Source of the DNA: Gnetum montanum
Lineage: Eukaryota > Streptophyta > Gnetopsida > Gnetales > Gnetaceae
Direction: 5' to 3'
NCBI GenBank assembly: GCA_015680685.1
Contig: MNCI01015530.1
Coordinates: 716,591-780,590 of the forward strand
DNA length: 64,000 nucleotides
Shown here: in pieces, positions 24,035 to 34,599 of the stretch
Layout of the letters: each line of letters starts with the position of its first letter
Numbering within the stretch: position 1 is the first letter of the stretch
Notes under the pieces: generated by a model
The model's database searches: none
What the model was told of the DNA's origin: nothing
Seen by the model: only the letters and a program-made list of their open reading frames with translations
Translations under genes and position numbers: made by a program

Positions 24035-26295
24035 CCAACAACTACAGTAATTTTGTAAATAGACGCTATATCTTTCACACATACTCCTTTCCCTCTTCTC
24101 TCTATTTTTTGACTTGAAATGAATTGCCAATCACAAGATTATGCTAAGGCATATTTGTCCGTATATAATTTGAGATTAATTCTCAATTGAAAATTCATTG
24201 CTTTGGATGGATTACAATTTAGGAAAAAATTATGCATATATTTCTATTTTCTATGAATGGATTAAATTTATATGTACAAAAATTCAAGCTTACAAATGGA
24301 GACTCCTATTTGCAATGGTACTTAATGTACTAAAAAGATGGTTGTAAATATACCCTTATCTTCATACATGCAACTATAAAATTAATGATATATTCATGAA
24401 TTCAAAATTTTGGCAGGGTATAGTCATAGCCAACTGTCCTTCTCAATGAAAATCACTAACAAATATTCACCCATCATTTTATGAAACTCTCAAACATTTT
24501 AAAGTAAATATACACCTTTAATTATTTTTCTTAAAGTCATTTTCCTTCAAAACTTATTTTAACCCACCAGTTAACAAGAACAAATTGGCATTATGTGCCT
24601 GAATGGTAATTTTCTAGACACACTTTAAATAAAATGGATGTGATCCCTATGTGTAACTCTTCGCATACCATTACTTTTGATAACTCTTCCATTTATGGTT
24701 CTACATTTGCATGTTCATGCTTGATTAACAAAGAAACAAATAACTTTGACTTCAATTTTATATATTAAATGCTTCAATATTTTTTTTTTTAAAAAATAAA
24801 TCTTACAGTTCAAAGTATTTCCCAAAGTGAAAATGCTAAAAAGAAATGTAAATGCCTTTCTCACCTAAAATGGATGTTCCACCTCATCTAAAAAGCTTCA
24901 TGTAACCTTAAGCAAATTAGCTTGCGTATGTTACAAAGTAAATATTCCTAACTAGATGCTTATAAATGCAATTTTCCCCAAGCTAGCTAAAATTGAGCAT
25001 AAGATCCTCTTTGTCATGATTGATATCCAATTCTTTAAAATAATAAAGCAACATTGAAGCACTAGACTAAATTTAATTTATTCAATAATATTGCTCATAC
25101 AAAATTACTATAGAGAATGTTTCTATAAAACAACTAAATTGAATGTTAGAATACAAATAAATGAAGGATGGTTAAAGAATTGGGAAGTCAAGATAAATTG
25201 GCGAAAATAACATCACACTCTTCCCTAGTTGAAAGATTTTTTATATGCACAACAACACGCTTTCACTCATCACCACCAACAACCATCCATGTCTTTGCAT
25301 TGACCTTTTTAGCATGTTTAAAAACCCTAAAACATGGATATCAACCACCTAACATGATGATGTGCAACAATAAACATGTTAGAAACTTGATCAATTACAA
25401 AAGAAGAATTCAAGTTCAAATTCATTCCAAAAATTGATCTATTTCAGAGTAATCAACATGATATTAAATAATCATGGTAGCAATGTCTATCATGGCATTT
25501 AAATAGCCTATTTAAATGCCATGATATACATTACTACCATGATTATGTTTTTCCACCATTACACGAATAGAAAATTGTGTAGTTACTAAGTAATCAAAAC
25601 AACTAGTAAACAATTTCTTATAGCATAAAACATCTAATAACAAAATCTAAAACTTGCAAAGATAGGCCGAAATCCAATTACTGTAAATGTGGTTGTCTTA
25701 AATGACAATTCAAGTGTCCAATAATGTTCAAACCCTAGTTTCAAATAACAGAATAAAAGCTTGTATTTCTTGTTAACTGTGTAGATTCAAGTGGGGTATG
25801 ATACCCATGTTGATATGCTTTAGGGTCAAACGATTAACACTAACATTGTAAAAGGTTTTGTAGATACCGCTTCAACTTGAAAAGTAAGTTCGATGCTTTT
25901 CTCACCCTAGTATTTTTGTGTGGAAAGAATTTACCCTCAGGCCTAGTTAGAGGAGCAAAAAAGCAATAACCTAAGTGCCCTAGAACCTAACCATTGCTCC
26001 TTTACTGGCTAGAGAACCTAAAGAGAATAATATTTTGTTTATGTAGCATGTGATGGAATAACACAATGCACTAACTAGTAGCCTTGTTCATTTGGATTAT
26101 ATATGACAATCATCAGAAAGCACTTATTTTTAAATAATCATGGACTTTATTGGTAGATGATAGAAATGCTAAATATTGAGAGCCCAATAAACAATACCAT
26201 TTTGATCATTTTTCATCAAGAATGAGATCTACCATTTTTGATAGAAATGTGGATGCTACCATGACAGATGGTTGTCTGAGATCTCTTGATAATGG
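24035..26295. other. AT-rich noncoding stretch
   Basis: No coding motif was recognised on either strand apart from short chance frames. The one notable structure is the palindrome at 25469-25545. Confidence 0.5.
25469..25545. repeat. Near-perfect hairpin, 38-bp arms
   Basis: The arm at 25469-25506 (starting taatcatggtag) is the reverse complement of 25508-25545 with only two mismatches, and only one base separates them. Both arms contain atggcatttaaatag or its complement. The structure could extrude as a cruciform or form a long RNA hairpin. It may be a tiny foldback MITE, although no target duplication is clear. Confidence 0.85.
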
Positions 26296-26300
26296 CCACA

Positions 26301-27211
26301 TGATAAGTGGCGAGGTACCCCTACACTCAACCATACGAATACAAGCGTACATGCGCGATCCGGTCGAACGCCGCAGACTAAATGCCTTAACACCGCAAGA
26401 AACACTTGGGGTTAATCGTTCGTTGTCTTCCCATGCTTGCTTGTAAGTGTCACGGTGTATGGTTAAGCAAGTCTGAGGTATGTGATTTTTTTGGTATTTT
26501 CAGGTTTATCTTCTAAGCTATGAGAGGAAAGGGTTGAGAAACTAAGCTAACTCTAACTAATGTCCTAAGTCTAAATTAACTAGCGTCAACCTCCGTTCCC
26601 ACTTACCGGACACACCCTGAACTATGCAACTATGGCTTACCAAACGCTAATCGTTGCTGGAATCACCACATGTAACGCGAGTGCTCGAAGTGGTCATACT
26701 GAGACACCTATTTAGCTTAAGTGTGATAAGCAGCCGATTCATTAGCTAGGCGTACACACCCGTGGGTGCTCGTAACTAAGTTGTACTTATCACACATTCT
26801 AGCCTAGCAATGAGTAGCCGATTCCTTGACTAGCCGTACATGTCCGTAGACGCTCGTAACCAAGTCATACTTGAGCGCACTAGGAAAGAAGTAAATAAAC
26901 AACAATAAAACCATGTGCTGCAAGGTTTATCCAATCAAGTTTGTCTTTATTGCCGTACACAACTTGGGTTCAGGTTACAAGTTGCTCGAATAAAGAGCCG
27001 TTCACTCTAGGACTCCTACTGCGGGCACATGGGAAAAATTCTAACACTGGAGTGATCAATTTGCCAGAGCTTTGCTACTTCTAGCCAGGATTGGGAAATA
27101 AGGAGAGTGCCACCTCTTATTTATAGATATGACGGCGGACCGCGATATCGCGTACGCAATATCGCAGGGAAAGACGCGATATCGCGGCATAGTGCATGTC
27201 GCGTCTCATCA
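26301..27211 (-). mobile_element. 3' LTR of non-autonomous element
   Basis: 911 bases, TG...CA in the plus reading. It shares long identical runs with the other LTR; differences are mainly C/T or G/A changes plus one about 125-base length difference. It contains two copies of a CAGCCGATTC...CTCGTAA subrepeat (about 26731-26795 and 26815-26880) and two CGCGATATCGCG palindromes at 27141-27152 and 27175-27186. Confidence 0.92.
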
Positions 27212-27226
27212 TACCCCCATGACTGA
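27212..27226 (-). promoter_or_regulatory. Polypurine tract next to the 3' LTR
   Basis: The minus strand reads TCAGTCATGGGGGTA directly before the 3' LTR start TGATGAGACG. The same core is found at 13155-13172 in the Athila-like element and three more times inside this element. Confidence 0.75.
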
Positions 27227-28531
27227 ATGAAAACTCGTCCTCGAGTTCCTTACAATGATATCAGGTAGGTATGGGATTATTAGGGGAAATGGAACTAATG
27301 GGATGACATGTGAATGGTCTTTATTACAAGACTTAACAAAAACTGGTGTTCATGACAACAAGGGTGAACACCTTATTACAATGACATCAGGCCACAGTTG
27401 GCAGCTGAGAGAAAAGAGGAGAGAGAATAGAAGAGAAGAAGAGAGAAGGGTCTTGCTGCTGCCAATGCCTAGATTGCGCCTTTCGTTGTCCATCCATAAG
27501 CGCATTATCAATTTCGCTCCTTGCATAGCGGCTTCAATGCTGCTCCACTCCAAGTATTTTCTCCAGATCCATTCTGTTGTTGTATGATGGCCATCTGCAC
27601 CCACAACACAATCATATATTAGCAAGGGTAATTGAATCATTAAGTAAATCATACCTTGCTTCGGTGTAAGTTCCTTGGCTAAGTTGTGGTATGGCTGATA
27701 TGGATTTGGGAAAATGTGGATGATGGCTACTGAAGGTGTAGGGGTTAAGAAGAGAAACGAGAAAATGCGGGGCTTAGGATAAAAATCGAAAAAGCAAGCC
27801 TCGTACCCCCATGACTAATCGCGAACCTCCGGTAGCGTTAGAATGGAGAAAGAAAAGGAGTATGAAGGATAGGTAAAAAGGGACAACTATGGCATCGGTG
27901 AAGGGGATGTCATGATGGAAATGAACAAAAATGTTAATTAATTGCAAAAATGTTAAGGAAAAGAAGTGAACTAATGTTCCAAATAGGAATGTCAGTGGGT
28001 CCTCCCCAAAGCAGGCTCATGCCCTTAATGCCCTGACAATCCCTCATTCAAACAGTCCATAGGCTCTGGAAATGTCCTTTGGAACAAGAGTTAAAGTCTT
28101 AACCGCTAGAATTTACCAAAAAGAAAACAAAGCATCAACCAAAGTATATACAATGATACAACCGGCAATGAGGTGAACAATGGAGAGAAGGATGGGAAGA
28201 AGAGAAGTGGAATGGAATCCCAAGAACAAGGTGGTGTACAGCCCCTTGTGTGTTTCATGATTAATGTGACTTGGCGAATCTCATTCCAACTCTGGCCTCA
28301 AACCAACCACTTCCAGTGACTTCGCATCAATGCAGTTGGTTAAATCATCCACTTGGGTAACAAGGATGCAACTTCGAGAAGCCACCACCATTCCGACGAA
28401 ACAACAGAGAGAATGGGAAGCGAGAAGGGCCTTAGTTAGAGGGAACACTTTGGTTCCATAACCAGTGCTTGTAGCCCAAATTTATTCCGTCTAAGGGGTG
28501 TGCTTTGAATCCTCACTTTTAGCTTTTTAGC

Positions 28532-28539
28532 TCTTTTTT

Positions 28540-28574
<35 letters not shown>

Positions 28575-28577
28575 TTT
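28532..28577. repeat. T-rich homopolymer tract
   Basis: Almost uninterrupted T on the plus strand, hence A-rich in the element's own sense. Confidence 0.9.
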
Positions 28578-29023
28578 GTGTTTTTATGCGTGGGGACCAC
28601 ACCATGCAAAGACTTCTTTATTTTTATTGTCTCAGCTTCCGATTATTGGGTTACATCGGAACGGTAAGAAAACCCAAGAAGAAAACATCCAAGCACCCAA
28701 GTGAATGACCAACACAAGAGCACCAAGTTCCCTTGAAGTCACACCCTTTTCAAATCCTTGAGTCCTTCCTTAGTTTGAGAAATGCCCAGTCACTGGTTCG
28801 TTAAAGTTCTTATTGGAAGGGAACTGTACATTTCCAAGCCAAGGGAAACCATAGACTTGATGGATGGATGGATGAAGTGATCTCATTGCCTGCCATATCA
28901 AAAGAACATACCTTAGTATCAACAATGTAACTTAAAGGTAAAAACCAAACATTAGCAATTAATGAAAAACAGTTCATCCCATCGGCCCGAACACTTATTG
29001 GGTGACGAATTTACATGATGGAA

Positions 29024-29045
29024 GACACACACACACACACACACA
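29024..29045. repeat. (CA)n microsatellite
   Basis: Eleven uninterrupted ac dinucleotides. Confidence 0.95.
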
Positions 29046-29064
29046 AAAAGATAGAAAAATATAA

Positions 29065-29200
29065 CGATGTTGTAAAACAAAAACAAGAAAAGTTAAAGAA
29101 AGTTGTAAAACAAAAATTAGAAAAGTTAAAGAAATTTGTAAAACAAAAATGTGTAAAACAAAAACGTTGTAAAACAAAAATGTGTAAAACAAAAACTGAA
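29065..29200 (+). repeat. Short A-rich tandem repeat (GTAAAACAAAAA unit)
   Basis: The word gtaaaacaaaaa occurs about seven times at irregular 12-33-base spacing, interleaved with agaaaagttaaagaaa. It adjoins the 3' end of the Gag-protease ORF and makes chance frames on both strands. Confidence 0.8.
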
Positions 29201-29223
29201 AAAGAACTGAGGGCCCCATATGG

Positions 29224-32200
29224 TTAGCATAGGTGGCCATCTCCCCCATGACTGAGTTGTAAGGGAGAGATCCGAAATAGTGAGCGCCTATTTGAATTTC
29301 TAAGAAGTGCCCAACTTCTCCCAATTGATGATCTTAGATTCAGGGGTGGAAGTTGGCGACGCTCACGTTCCAGTGTGTCTATGCCACGGTTGTTGGCATG
29401 AGTTTCCTCAGTTCGTTCCATGCATATTTGTTTGCCCTTATGAGAAGCTGTCAACCACGGGGTGTCTACTACTTCTTGTGTGGTTGCTACATACAGGCAT
29501 CTTTGTTGCAGAGTTTCCTGGGCACACCTGTGACATGGAGACATTTCCTCCGTGTCATCACCCGATGAATCACTGTATGTGATGCATGGAACTATCCTCT
29601 TCTCGATCTTTCCACATATGTTTATCTTGGAGATTTCCAAGGAAAGATCACGGATCCTAAGGCATGCATCTACTGTGCTTAGCCATGCCCTTCCCATTAT
29701 AATTGGGAAGTCCCCTTCGTTGTTGTTAACATCGATCACTAGGAAGTCTGCTGGGTAGGACCAACCACACACAGTGGTGATAACGTCCTCCACCAAACCC
29801 AATGGGATGGCAATGGACTGGTCTGCCAGCTCCAGTTGAATGTTGCTCTTCTTAAGTTGGGGCAGGTTCCAGGCGTGATACATCTTTCGCGAAATTAAGT
29901 TGACTCCGGAACCTGAGTCAAGAAGAGCTCGATGTGGCGCATTCCCAGCGATCTGCAAATGAATAAAGGGACTCCCAGGGTCAGTTAGTTTCCTGGGAAG
30001 GTGGCCTACCTTGATCCAGTCAGTTACGGTATGTGTTAGCATAACCGTATGCGTTACATTCCCTTGGACTGAAGGGTGCTCCGAAGTGTTAGTAGTTAGA
30101 GGCCTATACATATACCCGTCCGCTTGTTGTTGCGAGAGCCTATCCGGGCTCCTAGTTCTGAAAAAGGGTCTCCTTTTTGTACAGTTATCGCCAGAACTAG
30201 TGTCCGGTTGGATATTTACACTCTGAATATTTACAGATCTCGCGGCGTGACGTTGCTGCGGTTGGGTAGGTAATTCCCCTTGCATTGTTGGAGCAGGAGG
30301 TGTTATGGGAACTACTTGAGGAAAAGGTGCGGGTGGAGTTAGAGGATGGACAGAATGTGGAATGTCTCCCGGAGGAGAAGGAGTCCTTCTGAAGTACTCC
30401 CGAGCGTAGTAGTGACGGCGTGGAGTGTGACTCATAGCGTCACCTGGAGAAACTGGCTGCTGCACATAATAACCATAAGGATCAGGCTGCCGGTAAGGGT
30501 ATCGATGTGTTGGCTGTGGCATCCCCCATGACTGTGGGTATTGCCACTGCTGATGTTGCTCGATGGGCTGCGGAGGTGTTCCACTTGGATAATACGTCAA
30601 GGGTTGGTGGAACTGCCTCGGGTTACCTTGTGGATAAGGTAACCTTCTGGGTGTTTGCCGTTGATTAAGTCTTGGATTTAATGCATACACCCCAGACTCC
30701 TGCAGATGTGAGATAATTGGACAACATCCCTTAGGATGGTCATAATAGCAGACCTCACATCCACCGTCATTGTCTGAATCAGAATTTTCAGCCTCATCGG
30801 AGTTAGAGATTTTTCCCTTACCCTTGTTATGTGCAGGGTTAAAGTTTCTCCGCTTGTCTTTGCTTTTATCACTACTTTGCTCATCCTTAGACTCTTCTAC
30901 AATTTTCAGGACTGTTTCTATTCGTGAGTCTAAGGAATCCCACATTTGGTCTACCTTAGCCGATACCTCCGTTGTTAACTTTTGGATCGGCACAGTTTTC
31001 CTGTTCACCAACTCTTCGAGTGGTGACTCATCCTCCTCATCACAGAATTTCACTCCCTTCTTACGAAGGGAGGGATCACGGTTGTATTCCTCCGCACTTT
31101 CTCTTTTCCGTAGCTCACCCTCTTCTTGCGCTACTTGTTCCAACAATACTTCAACTTCATGGGCTCTTAGTTGGGAGAGTCTCCCTTGGGCGTAAGTCCC
31201 AAGAGTTCTTCTCGTTTCATTTCGTAGCCCATCCACGAGGTGGCGAAGTTGATCCCGCTTAGCGTACCCATGGCCCGGGCAACGATGTAGCAGTGTGTAG
31301 TAACGGGCCATGGCAGCATCCAAGGATTCATGAGCTCCTTGTTTCCAGCCTTGGATCTGCTTACGCAAGTTAGACACTCTGGAGTACGTTTGATATTTGT
31401 TGTTGAACAATTCAAGCATCGTACTCCACCTCCTGATGGTTTCCGGTTCTAAGGACCGGTACCAGCTCTCTGCTTCTTTAGTGAGTGTCCTTGGGAACAA
31501 CTTGAGTTTCTGCCACTCATTATCTATGTTCTGCAAGGCACAGGCATCGTGGAATGCCTGTAAATGATGCTGAGGATCAGCGTTGTATCCCCCTTCAAAA
31601 CGTGGGATATTATTTATGTCCAAACGCTTGATCCTACTGTCCTTTAAATGCCTTGTGGGAATCCTAACTGCCTCTCTAATATCAAGCATACTTCGGGTTG
31701 CGAATAGGGGTTCGTCATGATCATCTCTTTCATGACGTCTGTGATGTCTACGTGGTGGTTCCCTATTCTCCCTACGTCCTTGCCCTTGTCCTAACTCCTC
31801 TCGACCTTCCTGTCGAGGCATTTCATCTCTTTTACCTTTACTCTCCGCGTTATGCTCATGGTGGCTGCGCCCAGATGTGGAAGGAGAGGGTGAATGATGA
31901 GATGAAGGAGAAGAAGAAGGGGATCCATCACCATGGTGATGTTTCTTGCCTTCTCTTCGGCTGCTTCGGCCCCGATCGTTGTGACGATCAACGAGTCCGT
32001 CATTAGTGTGAGTAGTTGTTCCTGCCGTGAACAGCTGGTGCTCACGGGGATCAGAGCCTGGAATATGTATCGTTGATCTAAGGCCCTGATGCCTAACCTC
32101 TTCACTAGAGTGAGGAGGAGGAACATCATTTTCTAAGAAACCCATCGTGAGGGGTTCCTCTTCTCCTATTTCACTAATGACGTGGGGAACCTTGCCCTTC

Positions 32201-32592
32201 AATAGTGAATGTTGGCTCTCCTGCCTTTCGTCCCGAATACGTTGGGCATTTGTGGGATGATAATCCCTTGTGTCATGGTCATCCAAAACGTATTCTGCGA
32301 ACAGCTCATGCATGCCAATCTGTACCAAGGCACGGAAAAGCATGTTGGGAGCAGAGCGATCTGGGGGTAACACGATGTTACCTTGCATGTCTCTCCACCG
32401 CAGTTGCTCATCTTGATGGAAAACAAAGGTAAAATCCGGCACATACTCATCGGGATGAGTATATGTGACTTTGGATTGTTGAGGACATGGTTGATTTCGA
32501 TTATGCGTATGATCTTGACTTTCTCCTATATTTTCCTTAGGTGAGTTGATTGCATGAGAAGAAGCCATTTCTAATGGTGTGCTAATTTTCAC
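29224..32592 (-). CDS. Gag-protease polyprotein of non-autonomous LTR element
   Basis: An intact 1122-residue frame starts 122 bases after the 5' LTR. Residues about 1-320 are charged and disordered (RSHHEHNAE, RRHHRRHERDD). The Gag fold lies at about 320-520: FEGGYNADPQHHLQAFHDAC, then LFPRTLTKEAESWYRSL and SLDAAMARYYTLLHRCPGH. A short Cys/His stretch CEVCYYDHPKGCC follows near residue 635, less regular than a CCHC knuckle. A Pro/Gln/Tyr-rich linker comes next. A retropepsin-like protease lies at about 895-1010 with ALLDSGSGVNLIS as active site and FPIIMGRAWLSTVD as the C-terminal strand. No RT motif follows before the stop. It would form virus-like particles in the cytoplasm and process Gag if expressed. 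Open frames on the opposite strand here are shadows. Confidence 0.93.
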   Translation of the reverse strand: MKISTPLEMASSHAINSPKENIGESQDHTHNRNQPCPQQSKVTYTHPDEYVPDFTFVFHQDEQLRWRDMQGNIVLPPDRSAPNMLFRALVQIGMHELFAEYVLDDHDTRDYHPTNAQRIRDERQESQHSLLKGKVPHVISEIGEEEPLTMGFLENDVPPPHSSEEVRHQGLRSTIHIPGSDPREHQLFTAGTTTHTNDGLVDRHNDRGRSSRREGKKHHHGDGSPSSSPSSHHSPSPSTSGRSHHEHNAESKGKRDEMPRQEGREELGQGQGRRENREPPRRHHRRHERDDHDEPLFATRSMLDIREAVRIPTRHLKDSRIKRLDINNIPRFEGGYNADPQHHLQAFHDACALQNIDNEWQKLKLFPRTLTKEAESWYRSLEPETIRRWSTMLELFNNKYQTYSRVSNLRKQIQGWKQGAHESLDAAMARYYTLLHRCPGHGYAKRDQLRHLVDGLRNETRRTLGTYAQGRLSQLRAHEVEVLLEQVAQEEGELRKRESAEEYNRDPSLRKKGVKFCDEEDESPLEELVNRKTVPIQKLTTEVSAKVDQMWDSLDSRIETVLKIVEESKDEQSSDKSKDKRRNFNPAHNKGKGKISNSDEAENSDSDNDGGCEVCYYDHPKGCCPIISHLQESGVYALNPRLNQRQTPRRLPYPQGNPRQFHQPLTYYPSGTPPQPIEQHQQWQYPQSWGMPQPTHRYPYRQPDPYGYYVQQPVSPGDAMSHTPRRHYYAREYFRRTPSPPGDIPHSVHPLTPPAPFPQVVPITPPAPTMQGELPTQPQQRHAARSVNIQSVNIQPDTSSGDNCTKRRPFFRTRSPDRLSQQQADGYMYRPLTTNTSEHPSVQGNVTHTVMLTHTVTDWIKVGHLPRKLTDPGSPFIHLQIAGNAPHRALLDSGSGVNLISRKMYHAWNLPQLKKSNIQLELADQSIAIPLGLVEDVITTVCGWSYPADFLVIDVNNNEGDFPIIMGRAWLSTVDACLRIRDLSLEISKINICGKIEKRIVPCITYSDSSGDDTEEMSPCHRCAQETLQQRCLYVATTQEVVDTPWLTASHKGKQICMERTEETHANNRGIDTLERERRQLPPLNLRSSIGRSWALLRNSNRRSLFRISPLQLSHGGDGHLC

Positions 32593-32696
32593 TGTTATTT
32601 ATGTTCTTGATTAACTGATTAACCCTAAGGTTCATTTTAGGCTCACAACAATGTGAGTGATATCCCTTATGTTCAATTGGCAAAAAAACATTTAGT

Positions 32697-32714
32697 CCCT
32701 AGCAACGGTGCCAA
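32697..32714 (-). promoter_or_regulatory. tRNA primer-binding site
   Basis: Read on the minus strand, the bases immediately after the 5' LTR are TTGGCACCGTTGCTAGGG. This is the TGGCGCCGTTGC-type primer-binding site common in plant Athila/Tat elements with one C-to-T-type change. The tRNA was not assigned. Confidence 0.8.
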
Positions 32715-33748
32715 TGATGAGTGGCGAGGTACCCCTACACTCAACCATACGAATACGAGCGTGCACGCGCGATCCAGTTGAACTCCCCAGACTAAATGCC
32801 TTAACACCACAAGAAACACTTGGGGCTAATCATTCGTTGTCTTCCCAGGCTTGCTTGTAAGTGTCATGGTATATGATTAAGTAAGTCTGAGGTATGTGAT
32901 TTTTTTTGGTATTTTTAGGTTTATCTTCTAAGCTATGAGAGGAAAGGGTTGAGAAACTAAGCTAACTCTAACTAATGTCCTAAGTCTAAATTAACTATCC
33001 GTTCCCACTTACCGGACATACCTTAAACTATGCAACTGTGGCTTACCAAATGCTAATCGTTACTGGGATCACCACACGTAACGCAAGTGCTCGAAGTGGT
33101 CGTACTGAGGCACCTATTTAGCTTAAGTGTGATAAGCAGCCGATTCCTTAGCTAGCCGTACACACCCGTGGGTGCTCGTAACTAAGTCGTACTTATCACA
33201 CGATCTAGCCTAGCAATGAGCAGCCGATTCCTCAACTAGCCGTACACATTAGACCCTGGAGTTACCAAGCGCAGAATCCTGGAATACGCTACTGGGTTAC
33301 CAAGCAGCCAATGCTCGTAATTGAGTCGTACTCATGCATTGCGTCAAGCAGCCGATTCCTTGACTAGCCGTACACGTCCGTAGACGCTCGTAATCAAGTC
33401 GTACTTGAACGCACTAGGAAAGCAGTAAATGAAAGCAATAAATAAAGCCACGTGCTGCAAGGTTTATCCAATCAAGTTCGTCTTTATTGCCGTACACAAC
33501 TTGGGTTCAGGTTACAAGCTGCTCGAATAAAGAGCCGTTCACTCTAGGACTCCTACTGCGGGCACATGGGAAAAATTCTAACTCTGGAGTGATCAATCTG
33601 CCAGAGCTTCGCTACTTCTAGCTAGGATTGGGAAATAAGGGGAGTGCTGCCTCTTATTTATAGATATGGCGGTGGACCGCGATATCGCGTACGCGATATC
33701 GTAGGGAAAGACGCGATATCGCGGCACAGTGCATGTCGCGTCTCATCA
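32715..33748 (-). mobile_element. 5' LTR of non-autonomous element
   Basis: 1034 bases. It is longer than its partner because it holds an extra subrepeat segment at about 33240-33365 containing gagttaccaagcgcag and gctactgggttaccaagcag. The related subrepeats lie at about 33136-33200, 33218-33245 and 33350-33420. In the minus reading it begins TGATGAGACGCGACATGC. Confidence 0.92.
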
Positions 33749-33881
33749 CCACATAATATCATCTACCTCTCAACCTAAAGTTGGAAATTCAAACAAGCAT
33801 ATGTTCTCTTGATGTCATTTAAGCATATGAATTCAATCATGCTATCCAAAAATCATATTAAAAAAAGGATAAAGAACTTAC

Positions 33882-33999
33882 TTCCATGGTAACTGCATCT
33901 CCAAATCCAAAACCACAAGCAAGAACATCTACACCACCAAAAGTTGAAAGTAGATGATCATAACAAACTCCTCCCAATATAAAATTTAGGGGCATCAAC
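33882..33999 (-). pseudogene. Histidyl-tRNA synthetase, single exon relic
   Basis: The minus strand reads YDHLLSTFGG followed by VDVLACGFGFGDAVTME. This closely matches the catalytic-core segment GGRYD-LLSTFGG...PACGFGFGDAV of plant-type histidine-tRNA ligases. An acceptor (ttttaaag) precedes it and a donor (gaa|gtaag) follows, giving a 118-base exon. The conserved Arg of GGRYD reads Cys (CGT to TGT type). No neighbouring exon was found within several kb on either side, although the 7.4-kb LTR element lies just downstream. I call it a relic; a real gene with very long introns is possible. Confidence 0.65.
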
Positions 34000-34599
34000 C
34001 TTTAAAATAAAAAAAATATTTTTATAAGTTCTAAACAACTTAACACCACAAATCACAGGTCACAAGTTCAAATCTCAACATGGGAAAATATATATATTTG
34101 CAAACCTTATCACACTTACCATAAAACATACATCCAACCCCACAAGACCATACTACCCAAGAATACATAACGACAAAGAAGTATTAACATAGTATACATT
34201 GTGAAGCATATTATCACATCCACCATACTGGACAAGTTATCCTCTAGGTGTGTGATTTTCCCAACATTATGATACTTAGCTACAAAGCCAAATAGGGTTA
34301 GCGCACATATGAAACTAAAATCATAACCATAGAGGATATAACAAGCATAGCCATCTAATGCATAAACATTAAACATACAAACACCCTCATAACCAAACTA
34401 CATATTAAACATTCATAGCAAGCTATTGTAAACAATCCAAAGAACAAGCTATTTGTATCACATATAACACAATACCAACCAAGAAAGCTATCATTATAAG
34501 CATATGAACAAAGGTTAGTTCTAATTGCACAATAACAAATATATTCCATCCAATGACACACATATGGCATGGACTAATACACACATACCAGTGGTCAAA

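Larger units (their letters stand above)
27227..29223 (-). other. Noncoding internal region of non-autonomous element
   Basis: No protein motif, although this is where pol would lie. It holds a T-rich tract (28532-28577), a (CA)n run (29024-29045), a repeat block of gtaaaacaaaaa words (29065-29200) and two PPT-like words (27804-27817, 29242-29255). It resembles the filler of large retrotransposon derivatives. Confidence 0.7.
26301..33748 (-). mobile_element. Non-autonomous Ty3/gypsy element with intact Gag-protease ORF
   Basis: Two LTRs (26301-27211 and 32715-33748) in direct orientation begin TGAT.AGTGGCGAGG and end GCGTCTCATCA. The element is flanked by a perfect 5-bp target duplication CCACA (26296-26300 and 33749-33753). 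The single long ORF is on the minus strand, so the right LTR is the 5' LTR. A primer-binding site follows it, and a PPT precedes the left LTR. RT, RNase H and integrase are wholly absent, so it would need those proteins in trans. The organisation fits the described terminal-repeat-with-GAG non-autonomous class, here with a protease as well. Confidence 0.92.

Noticed and set aside
29024-29227. Lys-rich plus-strand ORF
   Set aside because: It is a translation of CA and GTAAAACAAAAA repeats.
30770-32450. Several plus-strand and off-frame ORFs of 70-140 codons
   Set aside because: They overlap the intact Gag-protease frame on the minus strand and have no domain motifs.
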